From: Dehalococcoidia bacterium
GTDB lineage: Bacteria > Chloroflexota > Dehalococcoidia > Lucifugimonadales > Australimonadaceae
Length of the DNA stretch: 64,000 nucleotides
Direction of reading: 5' to 3'
Assembly (NCBI GenBank): GCA_022820645.1
Contig: JAJEFD010000012.1
Location: 1 to 64,000 of the forward strand
Every line of letters begins with the position of its first letter. The first letter of the stretch is position 1. Position numbers and translations under genes: made by a program. Positions 15,881-24,216 of the stretch are shown in pieces. The notes under the pieces are model-generated. The model saw only the letters and a program-made list of their open reading frames with translations. It searched no databases and was not told the DNA's origin.

Positions 15881-17020
15881 CTAACCTCGTTGGTCTATGG
15901 GAACGAACTCGACGTCTATCGGTCCGTCATACCTCATCTGCGGCCTGATGAGCATGTTCTTGTCCTGTTGTTCCAGCACCTGCGCGACGTACCCGGGCAC
16001 CCGCGCAACGGCGAAGATGGAGATGAAGAGGTCTTCCGGTATGCCCAGCAGGTAGTACACGGAGCCGGCCCAGAAGTCCACGTTCACACATATCCCGCGC
16101 TCCGCGTAGGGGCGCATGTGCTCTTCCACCCGGCTGAGTATCTGGAACCACTTCGGGTCCCCCATCTTCTCCGCCAGGCGGCGGGAGCCCTCGCGAAGGT
16201 GCCGGGCACGCGGATCTTCCGCACGGTAGACGGCGTGCCCGAAGCCCATGATGCGCTCGCGCCGTTCGTGCTTGCCCGCGAGGTATGTCTCGACGTTGTC
16301 GACCTCCCCGATCTCCAGCGCCATCTTCATCACGCCCTCGGCGGCCCCGCCGTGCAGCGGGCCCTTGAGCGTGCCGAGACCGGTCACGATCGCGCCGTGA
16401 ACGTCGGCGAGCGTGCTCGCCGTGACGCGGGCCGCGAAGGAGGAAGCGTTGGAGCCGTGGTCCAAGTGGACGATGAGGTCCTTGTCCATCAGGCGGGCGG
16501 TCTCGTCGTCGGGACGCTCGCCGAGGAGCATGTAGAGGAAGTTCGCTGCGTGGGAGAGGGAGGAGTCGGGGGAGATCGGGGCCTGGCCGCTGCGGATGCG
16601 GTGGTGGGCGGCGATGATGGTGGGTGTCTGCGCGGTGATCCTGAGGCCTTTCCGGAGCGTCGCCTCGTGGGAGATGTCGTCGACTTCGGGGTCGAACGCT
16701 GCCAGGGCGGAGATGCCGGTGCGCAGGACGTCCATGGGGTGTGCGTCCTTCACACGCTCGATGATCTCCAGCAACTCCTGCGGTACTGCTCTGTTGCTCC
16801 GGAGTGTCCCGTCGAACTCGTCCAGTTCCGCGCGTGTTGGAAGACGCTTCACGAGCATGAGGTGCATCACTTCCTCGAAGCTCGCGTGCTCGGCCAGATC
16901 GTGGATCTCGTAGCCCCGGTAGATGAGGCGTCCTACGTCGCCGATGACCAGGCTGGACTCAGTGGACTCGAAGTAGACGTCCCTGAGCCCGCGCTTAAGC
17001 TCGATCTCCTTCTGGGCCAT
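15881..17020 (-). CDS. gltA: Citrate synthase
   Basis: The 379-residue product condenses acetyl-CoA and oxaloacetate. Diagnostic segments are LIYRGYEIHDLAEHA, LDHGSNASSFAARVTAST (active-site His followed by NAS), GPLHGGAAEGVM and IMGFGHAVYRAEDPRARHL, and an Asp-containing NVDFWAGSVYYLLG near the C-terminus. The start at 17020 is chosen over an in-frame ATG 171 bp upstream because GGAGG lies just before it and homologues begin there. It is divergent from korAB, which supports a shared TCA-cycle context. The short-type length fits type II/bacterial citrate or methylcitrate synthases; methylcitrate activity cannot be excluded. Confidence 0.95.
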   Translation of the reverse strand: MAQKEIELKRGLRDVYFESTESSLVIGDVGRLIYRGYEIHDLAEHASFEEVMHLMLVKRLPTRAELDEFDGTLRSNRAVPQELLEIIERVKDAHPMDVLRTGISALAAFDPEVDDISHEATLRKGLRITAQTPTIIAAHHRIRSGQAPISPDSSLSHAANFLYMLLGERPDDETARLMDKDLIVHLDHGSNASSFAARVTASTLADVHGAIVTGLGTLKGPLHGGAAEGVMKMALEIGEVDNVETYLAGKHERRERIMGFGHAVYRAEDPRARHLREGSRRLAEKMGDPKWFQILSRVEEHMRPYAERGICVNVDFWAGSVYYLLGIPEDLFISIFAVARVPGYVAQVLEQQDKNMLIRPQMRYDGPIDVEFVPIDQRG

Positions 17021-17570
17021 GCAGCCTCCCTCCGTTGTCCCGGGCGTAATCAGGCATAAATCAGCCCCTTCTCCATTGGGGGATGCGGAGCGGGGCTGCA
17101 TGGACGCAGAGCAGATACAACATCCGCGCCAGACGCCTGATTCGCTTCGAGAATCCGGCTCTCGCCGGACTCCGCGCCTGTGGGCGAGCATACCGCTGGC
17201 TTCTCTACGGTGTCAACGCGCGCGCTCGTGGCCACTCACAGGCGGCTGAGGCCTTGAAGCCTCTGTCTCATCTGACCGGAAGCACGCGAATCAAGCCCTC
17301 CCGCCGGGATAGAGGATTCCGCCTCACTGGACCCCCGCGGATGACTGAATCGTTCACTCTGTTAATACTGGAGCGCGGGAACCCTTATGTTGCATGGACG
17401 CCTTCACCGCATCGCGCCGATTGACACCCCACCCTGCGCTCCGTAACCTACCTAGTTGGCGTGTGTCAGCCTGGCCGCTTGCTGCGCACGGTGCCTGACT
17501 GCGAAACCACCCGTCTCCGGGCTCATCTGACAGGAAGCAGTCAGGGAGGCTTACACGGAGGACTGAGACG
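17021..17570. other. 550-bp intergenic region between gltA and korA
   Basis: No gene is supported. It holds a short perfect hairpin (TCCGGC at 17154-17159 with GCCGGA at 17164-17169), two copies of an 18-bp sequence (17267-17284 and 17522-17539, one mismatch) and a consensus-like promoter for korA. I looked for a tRNA around 17140-17200 and found no cloverleaf. The length for a divergent pair suggests regulatory content. Confidence 0.6.
17421..17449 (+). promoter_or_regulatory. korAB promoter
   Basis: A perfect -35 TTGACA (17421-17426), a 17-bp spacer and -10 TAACCT (17444-17449) predict a leader of roughly 115 nt before the korA ATG. Confidence 0.6.
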
Positions 17571-19277
17571 ATGGCCAGCCGAAGTGAGATTATCGTCCGC
17601 TTTGCCGGCGAAGGTGGCCAGGGAGTCGTAACCGCAGCGGAGATGCTGGCCCGGGCTGCTACCGGCGTCGGCTACCACGCGCTTACCTTCGCTACCTTCC
17701 CCTCGCAGATCCTTGGAGGCCCGACCTGGACACAGGCGCGTGTCTCCCGCACCCCCGTAGAGAGCCCCGGCGATGCCATAGACATCCTCGTCGCTTTCAA
17801 CGACGAGGCCTACCACGAACATCGCACCGAGGTGCACGACGGAGGCATCATCCTCCTCGACCCCTCCGTGACCCCCCTGTCCGACGAGCACCTCCGCTGC
17901 GTGACCGTTCCTTTCGACGAGCTCGCGAAACAGACCGGCGAGTCCCGCGCAGCCAACATGGTCGTCATGGGCGGGCTCTCCAGGCTCATCAACATGCCCG
18001 TCAACTACTTCAAGGAGTTCGTCTCCCAGCGGTTCGCGGGCCGTGACAAGGTCGTCGAGGCCAACCACATGGCCCTCGACCTCGGCCTCGCCCACCTCGC
18101 GGAAGAAGACCCCATAAGCGACCTCGGCGAGCCCGAGAAGCCGGACTACGAGCAGGTCTTCATCAAGGGGAACGACGCGCTCTCCGTCGGTGCCCTGCAC
18201 GCTGGCATCGACTTCTACTTCGGCTACCCCATATCTCCCGCGACGCCCGTGCTCGTCTACATGGAGCGCAACCTCGTGGGAGAGGGCAAGTTCGCCTACC
18301 AGGCCAGCTCTGAGATCGAGGCCATTACCGGCATCGTCGGCGCGGGCTTCGCCGGGAAGAAGTCCATGACCGCCACGTCCGGCCCCGGCTTCACCCTCAT
18401 GGGTGAGGGCATCGGCCTCGCCTGGATGGCCGAGATCCCGTGCGTCATCGTCGACGTGCAGCGCGGCGGCCCCGCCACCGGCCTCCCCACCAAGACCGAG
18501 CAGTCGGACCTCAACGCTGCGCTCAGCCCCGCGCACGGCGACTCCTCTATCCCCGTCATCGCCGCGGGCAGCGTGGAGGAGTGCTTCTTCGCTACCGTCC
18601 ACGCCTTCAACTGGGCCGAGCGCTACCAGGGCCCCGTCATCCTGCTCAGCGAGCACTCGCTCGCCGAGCGCGCGCAGAACATCCCGAAGCCTGACCTCGC
18701 CGCAACTCCGGTCGAGAGCAGGAACGTCTACAAGGGAGAGAACGGCTACCTGCGATACGAGTCGCAGGAGATCTCCGCTTTCCCCGTGCCCGGCGGCGCG
18801 GGCGCCTACGTCGCCAACGGCTCCGAGCACGACATCTACGGCGACACCACGCACCTTGCCAAGTACCACATCCACATGACCGAACGGCGCTTCAGCAAGC
18901 TCAAACTGCTGGAAGGGACCTACGAGAGCGACAACGCGTCCGCGTCGGTCGCCGTCATCCCGTGGGGCGGCTCAAAGGGCCCCGCGCTGGAAGCCTTCCA
19001 ACAGCTCCGGAGCGCGGGCGTGGACGTCGCGTGGTACTACACCATGTTCCTCAATCCCCTGCCCACGGCGCTGCTGGACGAGCTGCGCTCCAAGGACCTC
19101 GTCATCGTCCCCGAACTCAACTACCAGGGACAGTTCGCGAGCGTCCTCCGCTCCCAGGGCGTCAGGGCAGAGGCCATCACGCAGTACACGGGCTTGCCGT
19201 TCCGTCCCACGGAACTCGGCGAGCGTATCAAGGCGCGCCTGGCCGGAGCCGGGCAGCCGCAGGCGGTGAACGCATGA
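17571..19277 (+). CDS. korA: 2-oxoacid:ferredoxin oxidoreductase, fused gamma-alpha subunit (2-oxoglutarate type likely)
   Basis: The 568-residue protein has an N-terminal gamma domain (FAGEGGQGVVTAAEMLA, residues about 8-185) joined to an alpha (pyrimidine-binding) domain starting near GNDALSVGALHAGIDFYFGYP and containing TATSGPGFTLMGEGIGLA and DVQRGGPATGLPTKTEQ. This is the KorA arrangement. With KorB it reversibly couples 2-oxoacid decarboxylation to acyl-CoA and reduced ferredoxin. GGAGG precedes the ATG. Its stop overlaps korB by 4 bp. Divergence from citrate synthase favours 2-oxoglutarate as substrate, which is an inference. Confidence 0.93.
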   Translation: MASRSEIIVRFAGEGGQGVVTAAEMLARAATGVGYHALTFATFPSQILGGPTWTQARVSRTPVESPGDAIDILVAFNDEAYHEHRTEVHDGGIILLDPSVTPLSDEHLRCVTVPFDELAKQTGESRAANMVVMGGLSRLINMPVNYFKEFVSQRFAGRDKVVEANHMALDLGLAHLAEEDPISDLGEPEKPDYEQVFIKGNDALSVGALHAGIDFYFGYPISPATPVLVYMERNLVGEGKFAYQASSEIEAITGIVGAGFAGKKSMTATSGPGFTLMGEGIGLAWMAEIPCVIVDVQRGGPATGLPTKTEQSDLNAALSPAHGDSSIPVIAAGSVEECFFATVHAFNWAERYQGPVILLSEHSLAERAQNIPKPDLAATPVESRNVYKGENGYLRYESQEISAFPVPGGAGAYVANGSEHDIYGDTTHLAKYHIHMTERRFSKLKLLEGTYESDNASASVAVIPWGGSKGPALEAFQQLRSAGVDVAWYYTMFLNPLPTALLDELRSKDLVIVPELNYQGQFASVLRSQGVRAEAITQYTGLPFRPTELGERIKARLAGAGQPQAVNA

Positions 19278-20146
19278 CAGGAACGGCCAAGAACCCCGAG
19301 TACGACTTCCTCTGGTGCCCCGGCTGCGGCGACTTCGGCGTCCGGCGCGCTCTCGAGTTCGCCATGCGCGACTGGAACATCGAGCGCGAGATTCCGATGA
19401 GCCACAACGTCGTCGTCGCCGGCATCGGCTGCTCCGGCAACCTCGTCCACCTGTACGAGGGCGAGCAGCCCTACGGCTTCCACGGCATCCACGGACGCTC
19501 CCTCCCCCTCGCCCTCGGCGTGAAGATGGCGCGCGAGGACCTCAACGTCGTTGTGGTCGCAGGCGACGGCGACTTCCTCAGCATCGGCATGGAGCACATC
19601 GCGCCCCAGGCCTCCCGCAACCTCAACATCTGCGCCGTCATCATGGACAACGGCGTCTACGGCCTCACCAAGGGACAGTCGTCCCCCACCACCGTCGAGG
19701 ACACCGTCACCAGCTCCACCCCTTACGGCAAGCTCGAGTCCTCGCTCAACCCCCTCGACCTCTACCTCACCCTGGGCGTCACCTACATCGCCTCCGGCTA
19801 CTCCACCAAGCCCCGCGACCTTGCCGGACTCATCAAGCGCGGCATGGAGCACAACGGCTTCTCGATCGTCCACGTCAACTCTCCCTGCACCACCTACAAC
19901 GACACCTACGCGCTCCTCAAGGGAAACAAGGCGAAGGGCATCGACCCCCTGGCCTGGGAGATCCCCGACGACCACGACAGCAGCAGCAAGAGCGCCGCGC
20001 GAGACGTCATCGAGCAGGGCGGCGTGCCCCTCGGCGTAATCTACCAGGACGACTCCCGCCCCTCGCTCGACCAGCGTATGGGCGGCGTCCGCGAGCGCGT
20101 CACCTCCCGCTCAGCCGAGGCTCTGCTGGACACCTTCGCCGTTTAG
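19274..20146 (+). CDS. korB: 2-oxoacid:ferredoxin oxidoreductase beta subunit (ThDP-binding)
   Basis: The 290-residue ThDP subunit contains WCPGCGDFGVRRALEFA, GIGCSGN, HGIHGRSLPLALGVKMA and the ThDP motif VAGDGDFLSIG...IMDNGVYGLTKGQSSPTT. The Cys residues in CPGCG and GCSG are the usual ligands of the single 4Fe-4S cluster in two-subunit enzymes, so no separate delta subunit is needed. The ATG at 19274 overlaps the korA stop. A cluster of dispersed repeats starts 12 bp after the stop. Confidence 0.94.
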   Translation: MTGTAKNPEYDFLWCPGCGDFGVRRALEFAMRDWNIEREIPMSHNVVVAGIGCSGNLVHLYEGEQPYGFHGIHGRSLPLALGVKMAREDLNVVVVAGDGDFLSIGMEHIAPQASRNLNICAVIMDNGVYGLTKGQSSPTTVEDTVTSSTPYGKLESSLNPLDLYLTLGVTYIASGYSTKPRDLAGLIKRGMEHNGFSIVHVNSPCTTYNDTYALLKGNKAKGIDPLAWEIPDDHDSSSKSAARDVIEQGGVPLGVIYQDDSRPSLDQRMGGVRERVTSRSAEALLDTFAV

Positions 20147-20158
20147 CGTCTTTACTCC

Positions 20159-20293
20159 GTCATTCCCGCGAAGGCGGGAATCTCGCAGCCACCTCGCCCT
20201 TTGGGAGAGGTCGTCGCGCTTGCGCGGCGGGGCTGGCGTAGAGTGGGGTTGTCATGCTGAGCGGAGCGCAGCGGAGTCGAAGCATCTCTCAGG
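20159..20293. repeat. Dispersed repeat cluster (CATTCCCGC, GGGAGAGG and GTCATGCTGAGCG families)
   Basis: It begins with the hairpin GTCATTCCCGCG-AAGG-CGGGAATC (20159-20182), then a GGGAGAGGTCGTCGCGCTTGCG segment, and ends with a GTCATGCTGAGCGGAGCGC...TCTCTCAGG unit (20251-20293). The three types recur elsewhere in the window. The cluster fills the gap between convergent korB and the molybdoenzyme gene. Confidence 0.75.
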
Positions 20294-20299
20294 CGTCCC

Positions 20300-20929
20300 C
20301 TAGCGCCACCCCGAGAACCGCTCCTCCCGCCACGGGTCGCCGCGCATGTGGTACCCCAGCCCCTCCCAGAAGCCCGCGCGGTCCTCGGCCATGAACTCGA
20401 CCCCGCTCACCCACTTCGCGCTCTTCCAGCCGTAGCGCGACGGCACGACCAACCGCAGCGGCCCGCCGTGCTGCCCCTCGAGCGGAGCGCCGTCCATGCG
20501 GTGCGCGAACAGCACGTCCGGCGCGCGCAGCGCCTCGACGTCGATGTTCGCCGTGTAGCCGTCGTAGCAGTGCAGCATCGCGAACCGCGCCGACGCCGTC
20601 GGCTGCGCGAGCTCCAGCACCCGCGACGCCGGTACCCCCTCCCAGCCCACGTTCAGCCGGCTCCACTGCGTCACGCAGTGGAAGTCCGCCGTGACCTCGA
20701 TCTGCAGGAGCGACTCCCACTCCGCCCATGTCAGCTCCGTCTCGCGCTCCACCTCGCCGAACAGCCGCAGCCGCCACGTCGCGAGGTCGATCTGCGGCGT
20801 GGGCCGCATGCTCATCACCGGCATCTTCGGCGTTACGTACTGGCCGGGCGGCACGCGCTCCTCCATCCCCTTCGAGATGCCGCGCCTGCCGAACGCCGCC
20901 GCAACCTGCCGGAACACTTCCACGCTCAC
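20300..20929 (-). CDS. Molybdopterin-dependent oxidoreductase, sulfite-oxidase fold
   Basis: The 209-residue protein consists of the oxidoreductase molybdopterin-binding domain: WRLRLFGEVERETELTW, then TADFHCVTQWSRLNVGWEGV, where Cys85 should ligate molybdenum. LLHCYDGYTANI and GPLRLVVPSRYGWKSAKW follow, matching the cofactor-binding region of MsrP/YedY-like proteins. There is no Tat signal peptide, no heme domain and no dimerisation domain, so it is a minimal cytoplasmic form. No MsrQ partner is adjacent. The substrate is unknown. Confidence 0.88.
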   Translation of the reverse strand: MSVEVFRQVAAAFGRRGISKGMEERVPPGQYVTPKMPVMSMRPTPQIDLATWRLRLFGEVERETELTWAEWESLLQIEVTADFHCVTQWSRLNVGWEGVPASRVLELAQPTASARFAMLHCYDGYTANIDVEALRAPDVLFAHRMDGAPLEGQHGGPLRLVVPSRYGWKSAKWVSGVEFMAEDRAGFWEGLGYHMRGDPWREERFSGWR

Positions 20930-20964
20930 ACCTCCATCCCTCTCGTCACTCCTGCGCTCTTCCC

Positions 20965-21050
20965 GTCATTCCTGCCTCCGCAGGAATCTCGCCCTCACCT
21001 CTCCCCTTGGGAGAGGTCGAGGCGCTTGCGCGGCGGGTGAGGGTGACCCC
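20965..21050. repeat. Dispersed repeat cluster upstream of ccmA
   Basis: A GTCATTCCTGC-CTCC-GCAGGAATCTC hairpin (20965-20990) is followed by CCCTCACCTCTCCCCTTGGG and a GGCGGGTGAGGGTGA tail, the same pair of units seen near 20159, 23569 and 57599. Confidence 0.7.
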
Positions 21051-21055
21051 CGTAG

Positions 21056-21099
21056 GGGCGGTTCGCGAACCGCCCTGCCCCTCGTGAACAGGGTACACT
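21056..21099 (+). promoter_or_regulatory. 20-bp perfect palindrome and -10 box before ccmA
   Basis: GGGCGGTTCGCGAACCGCCC (21056-21075) is a perfect palindrome ending 18 bp before a -10-like TACACT (21094-21099). It could be an operator in the -35 region, but similar GTAGGGGCGG palindromes occur as dispersed repeats in related genomes, so a repeat origin is equally possible. Confidence 0.4.
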
Positions 21100-21126
21100 G
21101 TTCCCCGACCCTGTTCGCCGATTCCC

Positions 21127-21885
21127 ATGACAGAACAGCCTGCACCAGCCCCCCCGCGCTCCGGCCACGCGCTGGAGCTGCGCGGCGTCTCCAGGACGTA
21201 CGGCACGACCCATGCGCTGCGCAGCGTCGACCTCGACGCGGCGTGGGACCGCGTGCTCGTGCTGTTCGGCCACAACGGCGCGGGCAAGAGCACGCTCCTG
21301 CGCGTCGCCGCCGCACTCGTCAAGCCGACCGCCGGCAGCGTGACGACCGCGGGCTTCGACGCCGATGGCCAGTCGCAGCGCGTCCGCGCCGCCACCGGCT
21401 ACGTCGGCCACGGCACCCTCCTCTACGACGACCTCACGCCGGAGGAGAACCTCCGCTTCTACGCCCGCCTCTACGGCGTGCCGGACCCCGATGAACGAAC
21501 CGCCGAGGTGCTGCGCGACGTCGGCGCGGAGCGTTGGGCCCACCGCCGCGTGCGCGGGCTGTCGAACGGCATGCAGAAGCGGGTCGCCATCGCCCGGGCG
21601 CTGCTGCACCGGCCCGTCCTCCTCCTGCTCGACGAGCCCGATTCCGGCCTCGACGTGCAGGGCCGCGCGTTCGTCGAGACCGTCGTGCGGGCCGTCGCCA
21701 ACGGCGGCGGGGCCGTGGTCTTCTCCGCGCACGACCCGGCTCGCGGGCTCGCCACCGCCGACGACTTCGCCGTCCTGCGCGGCGGACGCATCGCTGCGGC
21801 GGGTGAGGCTGCGAGCACGGCGCCGGACGAGATCGCCGCGCTGCTCAGCGCTCCGCCCCTTAGTTCATCAGGGGGGAGCGCCTGA
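21127..21885 (+). CDS. ccmA: Heme ABC exporter ATP-binding protein
   Basis: This 252-residue ABC ATPase is the energy-coupling subunit of the CcmABCD system, which with CcmE prepares heme for attachment to c-type cytochromes. Walker A is GHNGAGKST (near residue 49), the signature is RGLSNGMQKR and Walker B is LLLLDEPDSGLD. The family assignment rests on its place before ccmB and ccmC. The stop codon shares a base with the ccmB start (TGATG). Confidence 0.93.
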   Translation: MTEQPAPAPPRSGHALELRGVSRTYGTTHALRSVDLDAAWDRVLVLFGHNGAGKSTLLRVAAALVKPTAGSVTTAGFDADGQSQRVRAATGYVGHGTLLYDDLTPEENLRFYARLYGVPDPDERTAEVLRDVGAERWAHRRVRGLSNGMQKRVAIARALLHRPVLLLLDEPDSGLDVQGRAFVETVVRAVANGGGAVVFSAHDPARGLATADDFAVLRGGRIAAAGEAASTAPDEIAALLSAPPLSSSGGSA

Positions 21886-22559
21886 TGCGGGAGACGCTGC
21901 GCGCCGCGCTTACCATCTACGCCAAGGACGTGCGCCTCGAGCTCCGGACGCGCGAGACGCTCTTCTCCGTGCTCGCGTTCGCCTTCGTCGTCGCCTTCAT
22001 CTTCACGTTCGCCTTCGAGCCGTCGCCGCAACTCATCGCCTCCATCGGGCCGGGCATCGTCTGGGTTGCCTACATCTTCACCGCCGTCCTCGGCATGAAC
22101 CGCACCTTCCTGCTGGAGCACGAGCGCGGCACGCTGGACGGCCTGCGGCTCGCCCCTGTCCCACGCGAGGCGCTCTACCTCGGCAAGTTGCTGAGCGTTG
22201 TGACGCTGCTCGTGACGGTCGAGGCGCTCATGCTGCCCGCCTTCCTCGTCCTGTACGACCTCTCGCTCTTCAACGTCTGGTTCATCGCCATCGCGCTCGC
22301 CGCGACGGTCGGCATCGCGGCGGTCGGCACGCTCTTCTCGGCGATCGCCGTCCACACCCGGGCGCGCGAGGTGCTGCTGCCCATGCTCTTCCTGCCGGTC
22401 GCGCTGCCGCTGCTTATCGGCGCGGTCACCGGCGCACGGGAGGCGCTCGACGGCGAGGGCTGGAGCGGCGTGGGCGGCTGGCTGCAGCTCATCGTCGCCT
22501 TCGACGTCGTCTTCCTCGTGCTATCATCGCTCGTGTTCGAGTACGTGTTGGAGGAGTGA
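21885..22559 (+). CDS. ccmB: Heme exporter membrane protein CcmB
   Basis: A 224-residue integral membrane protein with six predicted hydrophobic segments (for example VLAFAFVVAFIFTFAF and VWVAYIFTAVLG). The characteristic GMNRTFLLEHERGTLDGL segment near residue 70 and PLLIGAVTGAREAL near residue 178 are CcmB hallmarks. It forms the membrane part of the CcmAB transporter, which releases holo-CcmE from CcmC. It overlaps ccmA by one base, and its stop is 2 bp before the ccmC GTG. Confidence 0.93.
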   Translation: MRETLRAALTIYAKDVRLELRTRETLFSVLAFAFVVAFIFTFAFEPSPQLIASIGPGIVWVAYIFTAVLGMNRTFLLEHERGTLDGLRLAPVPREALYLGKLLSVVTLLVTVEALMLPAFLVLYDLSLFNVWFIAIALAATVGIAAVGTLFSAIAVHTRAREVLLPMLFLPVALPLLIGAVTGAREALDGEGWSGVGGWLQLIVAFDVVFLVLSSLVFEYVLEE

Positions 22560-22561
22560 GC

Positions 22562-23239
22562 GTGACCGGCGCCTGGAGACTGGGACTCCTGCTCGTGGCG
22601 GGAGTCCTCGTGCTGATAGACGTATACCTCATCTTCGGCTACGCCCCGACCGAGCGGTCGATGGGCATCGTGCAGCGCCTCTTCTACTTCCACGTCCCCG
22701 TCATCCTCACCAGCTTCCTCTCGTTCGCGCTCGCCGCGGCGGGCAGCGTCCTCTACCTCGTGAAGCGCAACCGAGCCTGGGACCGTCTCGCCTACGCCTC
22801 GGCGGAGGTCGGCGTCGTTTTCTTCACCGTAGCCATCGTCACGGGCGCGGTCTGGGCGAAGCCGGTCTGGGGCACGTGGTGGGTGTGGGACGCCAACGGC
22901 ACGCTCACCTTCGTCCTGTGGCTCATCTTCATCGGCTACCTGATGGTGCGCGCCTACGCCCCCGACGCCGAGCGCGGACGACGCTGGTCCGCCGTGACCG
23001 CCATCATCGGCGCGGCGACCGTGCCGTTCGTCTACATGGCGGCCGACTGGTGGGGCGGGCTGCACCCGGAGCGGGTCACCGGCCCCGGTGCACAGGGCTC
23101 GCTGGAGCGCGAGATGCTGCTCACGCTCCTCTTCTCGTTCGTCACCTTCATCGTGCTCTTCGCGGCCCTCATCGCCGAGCGCTACACGCTCCGCAGCGAC
23201 GAGGACGCCGTCGAGGAGCTGCGGCTCGCCGCCGCCTGA
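22562..23239 (+). CDS. ccmC: Heme exporter/assembly protein CcmC
   Basis: The 225-residue multi-helix membrane protein holds heme and hands it to CcmE. It contains the tryptophan-rich periplasmic motif WGTWWVWDA and two candidate axial His ligands, one in LFYFHVPVILT and one in WWGGLHPERV. The GTG at 22562 is used because it sits 2 bp after the ccmB stop; the frame remains open far upstream through ccmB. It is followed 8 bp later by a CcmD-like gene. Confidence 0.93.
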   Translation: MTGAWRLGLLLVAGVLVLIDVYLIFGYAPTERSMGIVQRLFYFHVPVILTSFLSFALAAAGSVLYLVKRNRAWDRLAYASAEVGVVFFTVAIVTGAVWAKPVWGTWWVWDANGTLTFVLWLIFIGYLMVRAYAPDAERGRRWSAVTAIIGAATVPFVYMAADWWGGLHPERVTGPGAQGSLEREMLLTLLFSFVTFIVLFAALIAERYTLRSDEDAVEELRLAAA

Positions 23240-23247
23240 GGACACTG

Positions 23248-23568
23248 ATGCGCAACCGATCTACTCCCACCGCCGTCTCCCGGACCTTGCGTCGTCTCAC
23301 TGCGATCTCCGCTTCCCGTACGGCGCGCGCGCTCACCACCGCCGTCGCCGTCTCCCTGCTCGTGCTCGCCCTCACCGCCCCCGCCGCCCTCGCCGCTCCT
23401 ACCGCGCAGGACGCGCCGGGCGAGAGCAACCTCGGCTACCTGCTCGCGGGCACGCTGCTCACCTGGGCGGGCTTCTTCGCCTACGCCATCTACCTCTGGC
23501 GCAAGAACCGCGACCTCCGCCGCGAGGTGGAGGACCTGCGTCGCACGCTGGGGGAGCGGGAGGGATAG
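23248..23568 (+). CDS. CcmD-like small membrane protein
   Basis: The 106-residue protein has a hydrophobic segment of signal-peptide type (VAVSLLVLALTAPAALA) and one C-terminal membrane helix LLAGTLLTWAGFFAYAIYLW followed by the basic, heptad-like RKNRDLRREVEDLRRTL. CcmD is normally 40-80 residues with just this helix-plus-charged-tail form and stabilises CcmC-CcmE. The longer N-terminus is unusual. The assignment depends largely on its position as last gene of ccmABC. ATG at 23248 follows ccmC by 8 bp. Confidence 0.7.
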   Translation: MRNRSTPTAVSRTLRRLTAISASRTARALTTAVAVSLLVLALTAPAALAAPTAQDAPGESNLGYLLAGTLLTWAGFFAYAIYLWRKNRDLRREVEDLRRTLGEREG

Positions 23569-23790
23569 CCCCTCTCCCTTGAGGGGAGAGGTCGCCGCGC
23601 AGCGGCGGGTGAGGGTGAACCACCATCGTTCCTGCGCAGGCAGGAACCTCGCAGCCCTGATGGGTGTGGGCTTGTCATGCTGAGCGAAGCCGGAGGCGGA
23701 GTCGAAGCATCTCTCAGGGGAGGCGCTTCTCCATGACGAACCTTCCCCCGAGAGATTTCTCGACTCCGCTGCGCTCCGCTCGAAATGACA
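23569..23790. repeat. Composite dispersed repeat: CCCTCTCCC unit plus head-to-head GTCAT units
   Basis: Immediately after the CcmD-like gene stands CCCCTCTCCCTTGAGGGGAG, a terminator-like hairpin, then CGGCGGGTGAGGGTG. Further on, GTCATGCTGAGCG...TCTCTCAGG (23674-23720) faces its inverted partner CCCCCGAGAGATTTCTCGAC...AAATGACA (23745-23790), giving arms of about 45 bp separated by 24 bp. The same head-to-head pair occurs at 27782-27895. Confidence 0.75.
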
Positions 23791-23821
23791 GACACAGCGC
23801 ACCTCCCTCCGGTGCATCGCA

Positions 23822-24199
23822 TCAGTCATAGGGGGTGGGATCGGTGCGGGGGGTGAGACGGCCGCAGAGGTTCTTGCGGGCGGGGCATCGGCAGACCTGG
23901 TCGAGCTTGAAGCGCATCTCTGCGTGGCCGTGGACGATGCAGGCAATAATGCGGTCGAGGTCGGGGAGCCGCCAGTTGTCGGCGCAGCCCATGAGGTAGG
24001 CGTGGAGCGGGGTGAAGGCGAGGATGGGGACGCCGTTGTCGGAGATGGTCTGGGCGAGCTCGAACGGGTCCGGCAAGGTCTTCCTCTCATCCATGGCGAT
24101 CTGCCACTGCGTGAGGTAGTCCTCGACGATGGGTTCGAGCATCACTTGGGCGACCTGGCAGACGAGGTAGCGTTCGAGTCGGCGGACGGAGGCAAGCAT
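23822..24199 (-). CDS. Hypothetical protein with C-terminal cysteine cluster
   Basis: A 125-residue protein I do not recognise. It begins MLASVRRLERYLVCQVAQVM, has a hydrophobic middle (GVPILAFTPLHAYLMGCADN) and ends with a Cys-rich stretch VCRCPARKNLCG near residue 103 that could bind zinc. There is no signal peptide or obvious catalytic motif. It starts 17 bp after the HTH gene on the same strand and is surely co-transcribed with it. Base composition is like the core genome. Nothing supports a specific function. Confidence 0.65.
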   Translation of the reverse strand: MLASVRRLERYLVCQVAQVMLEPIVEDYLTQWQIAMDERKTLPDPFELAQTISDNGVPILAFTPLHAYLMGCADNWRLPDLDRIIACIVHGHAEMRFKLDQVCRCPARKNLCGRLTPRTDPTPYD

Positions 24200-24216
24200 G
24201 GCGTGTCGCTCCTTTC

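Noticed and set aside
17140..17200. A tRNA-like sequence near the GATTCGCTTCGAGAATCCGG segment
   Set aside because: Only one short hairpin is present, with no acceptor stem, D-arm or anticodon arm in the right places.
23569..23790. A CRISPR array
   Set aside because: Repeat units differ in type and orientation and are not separated by uniform spacers; they are dispersed palindromic repeats.
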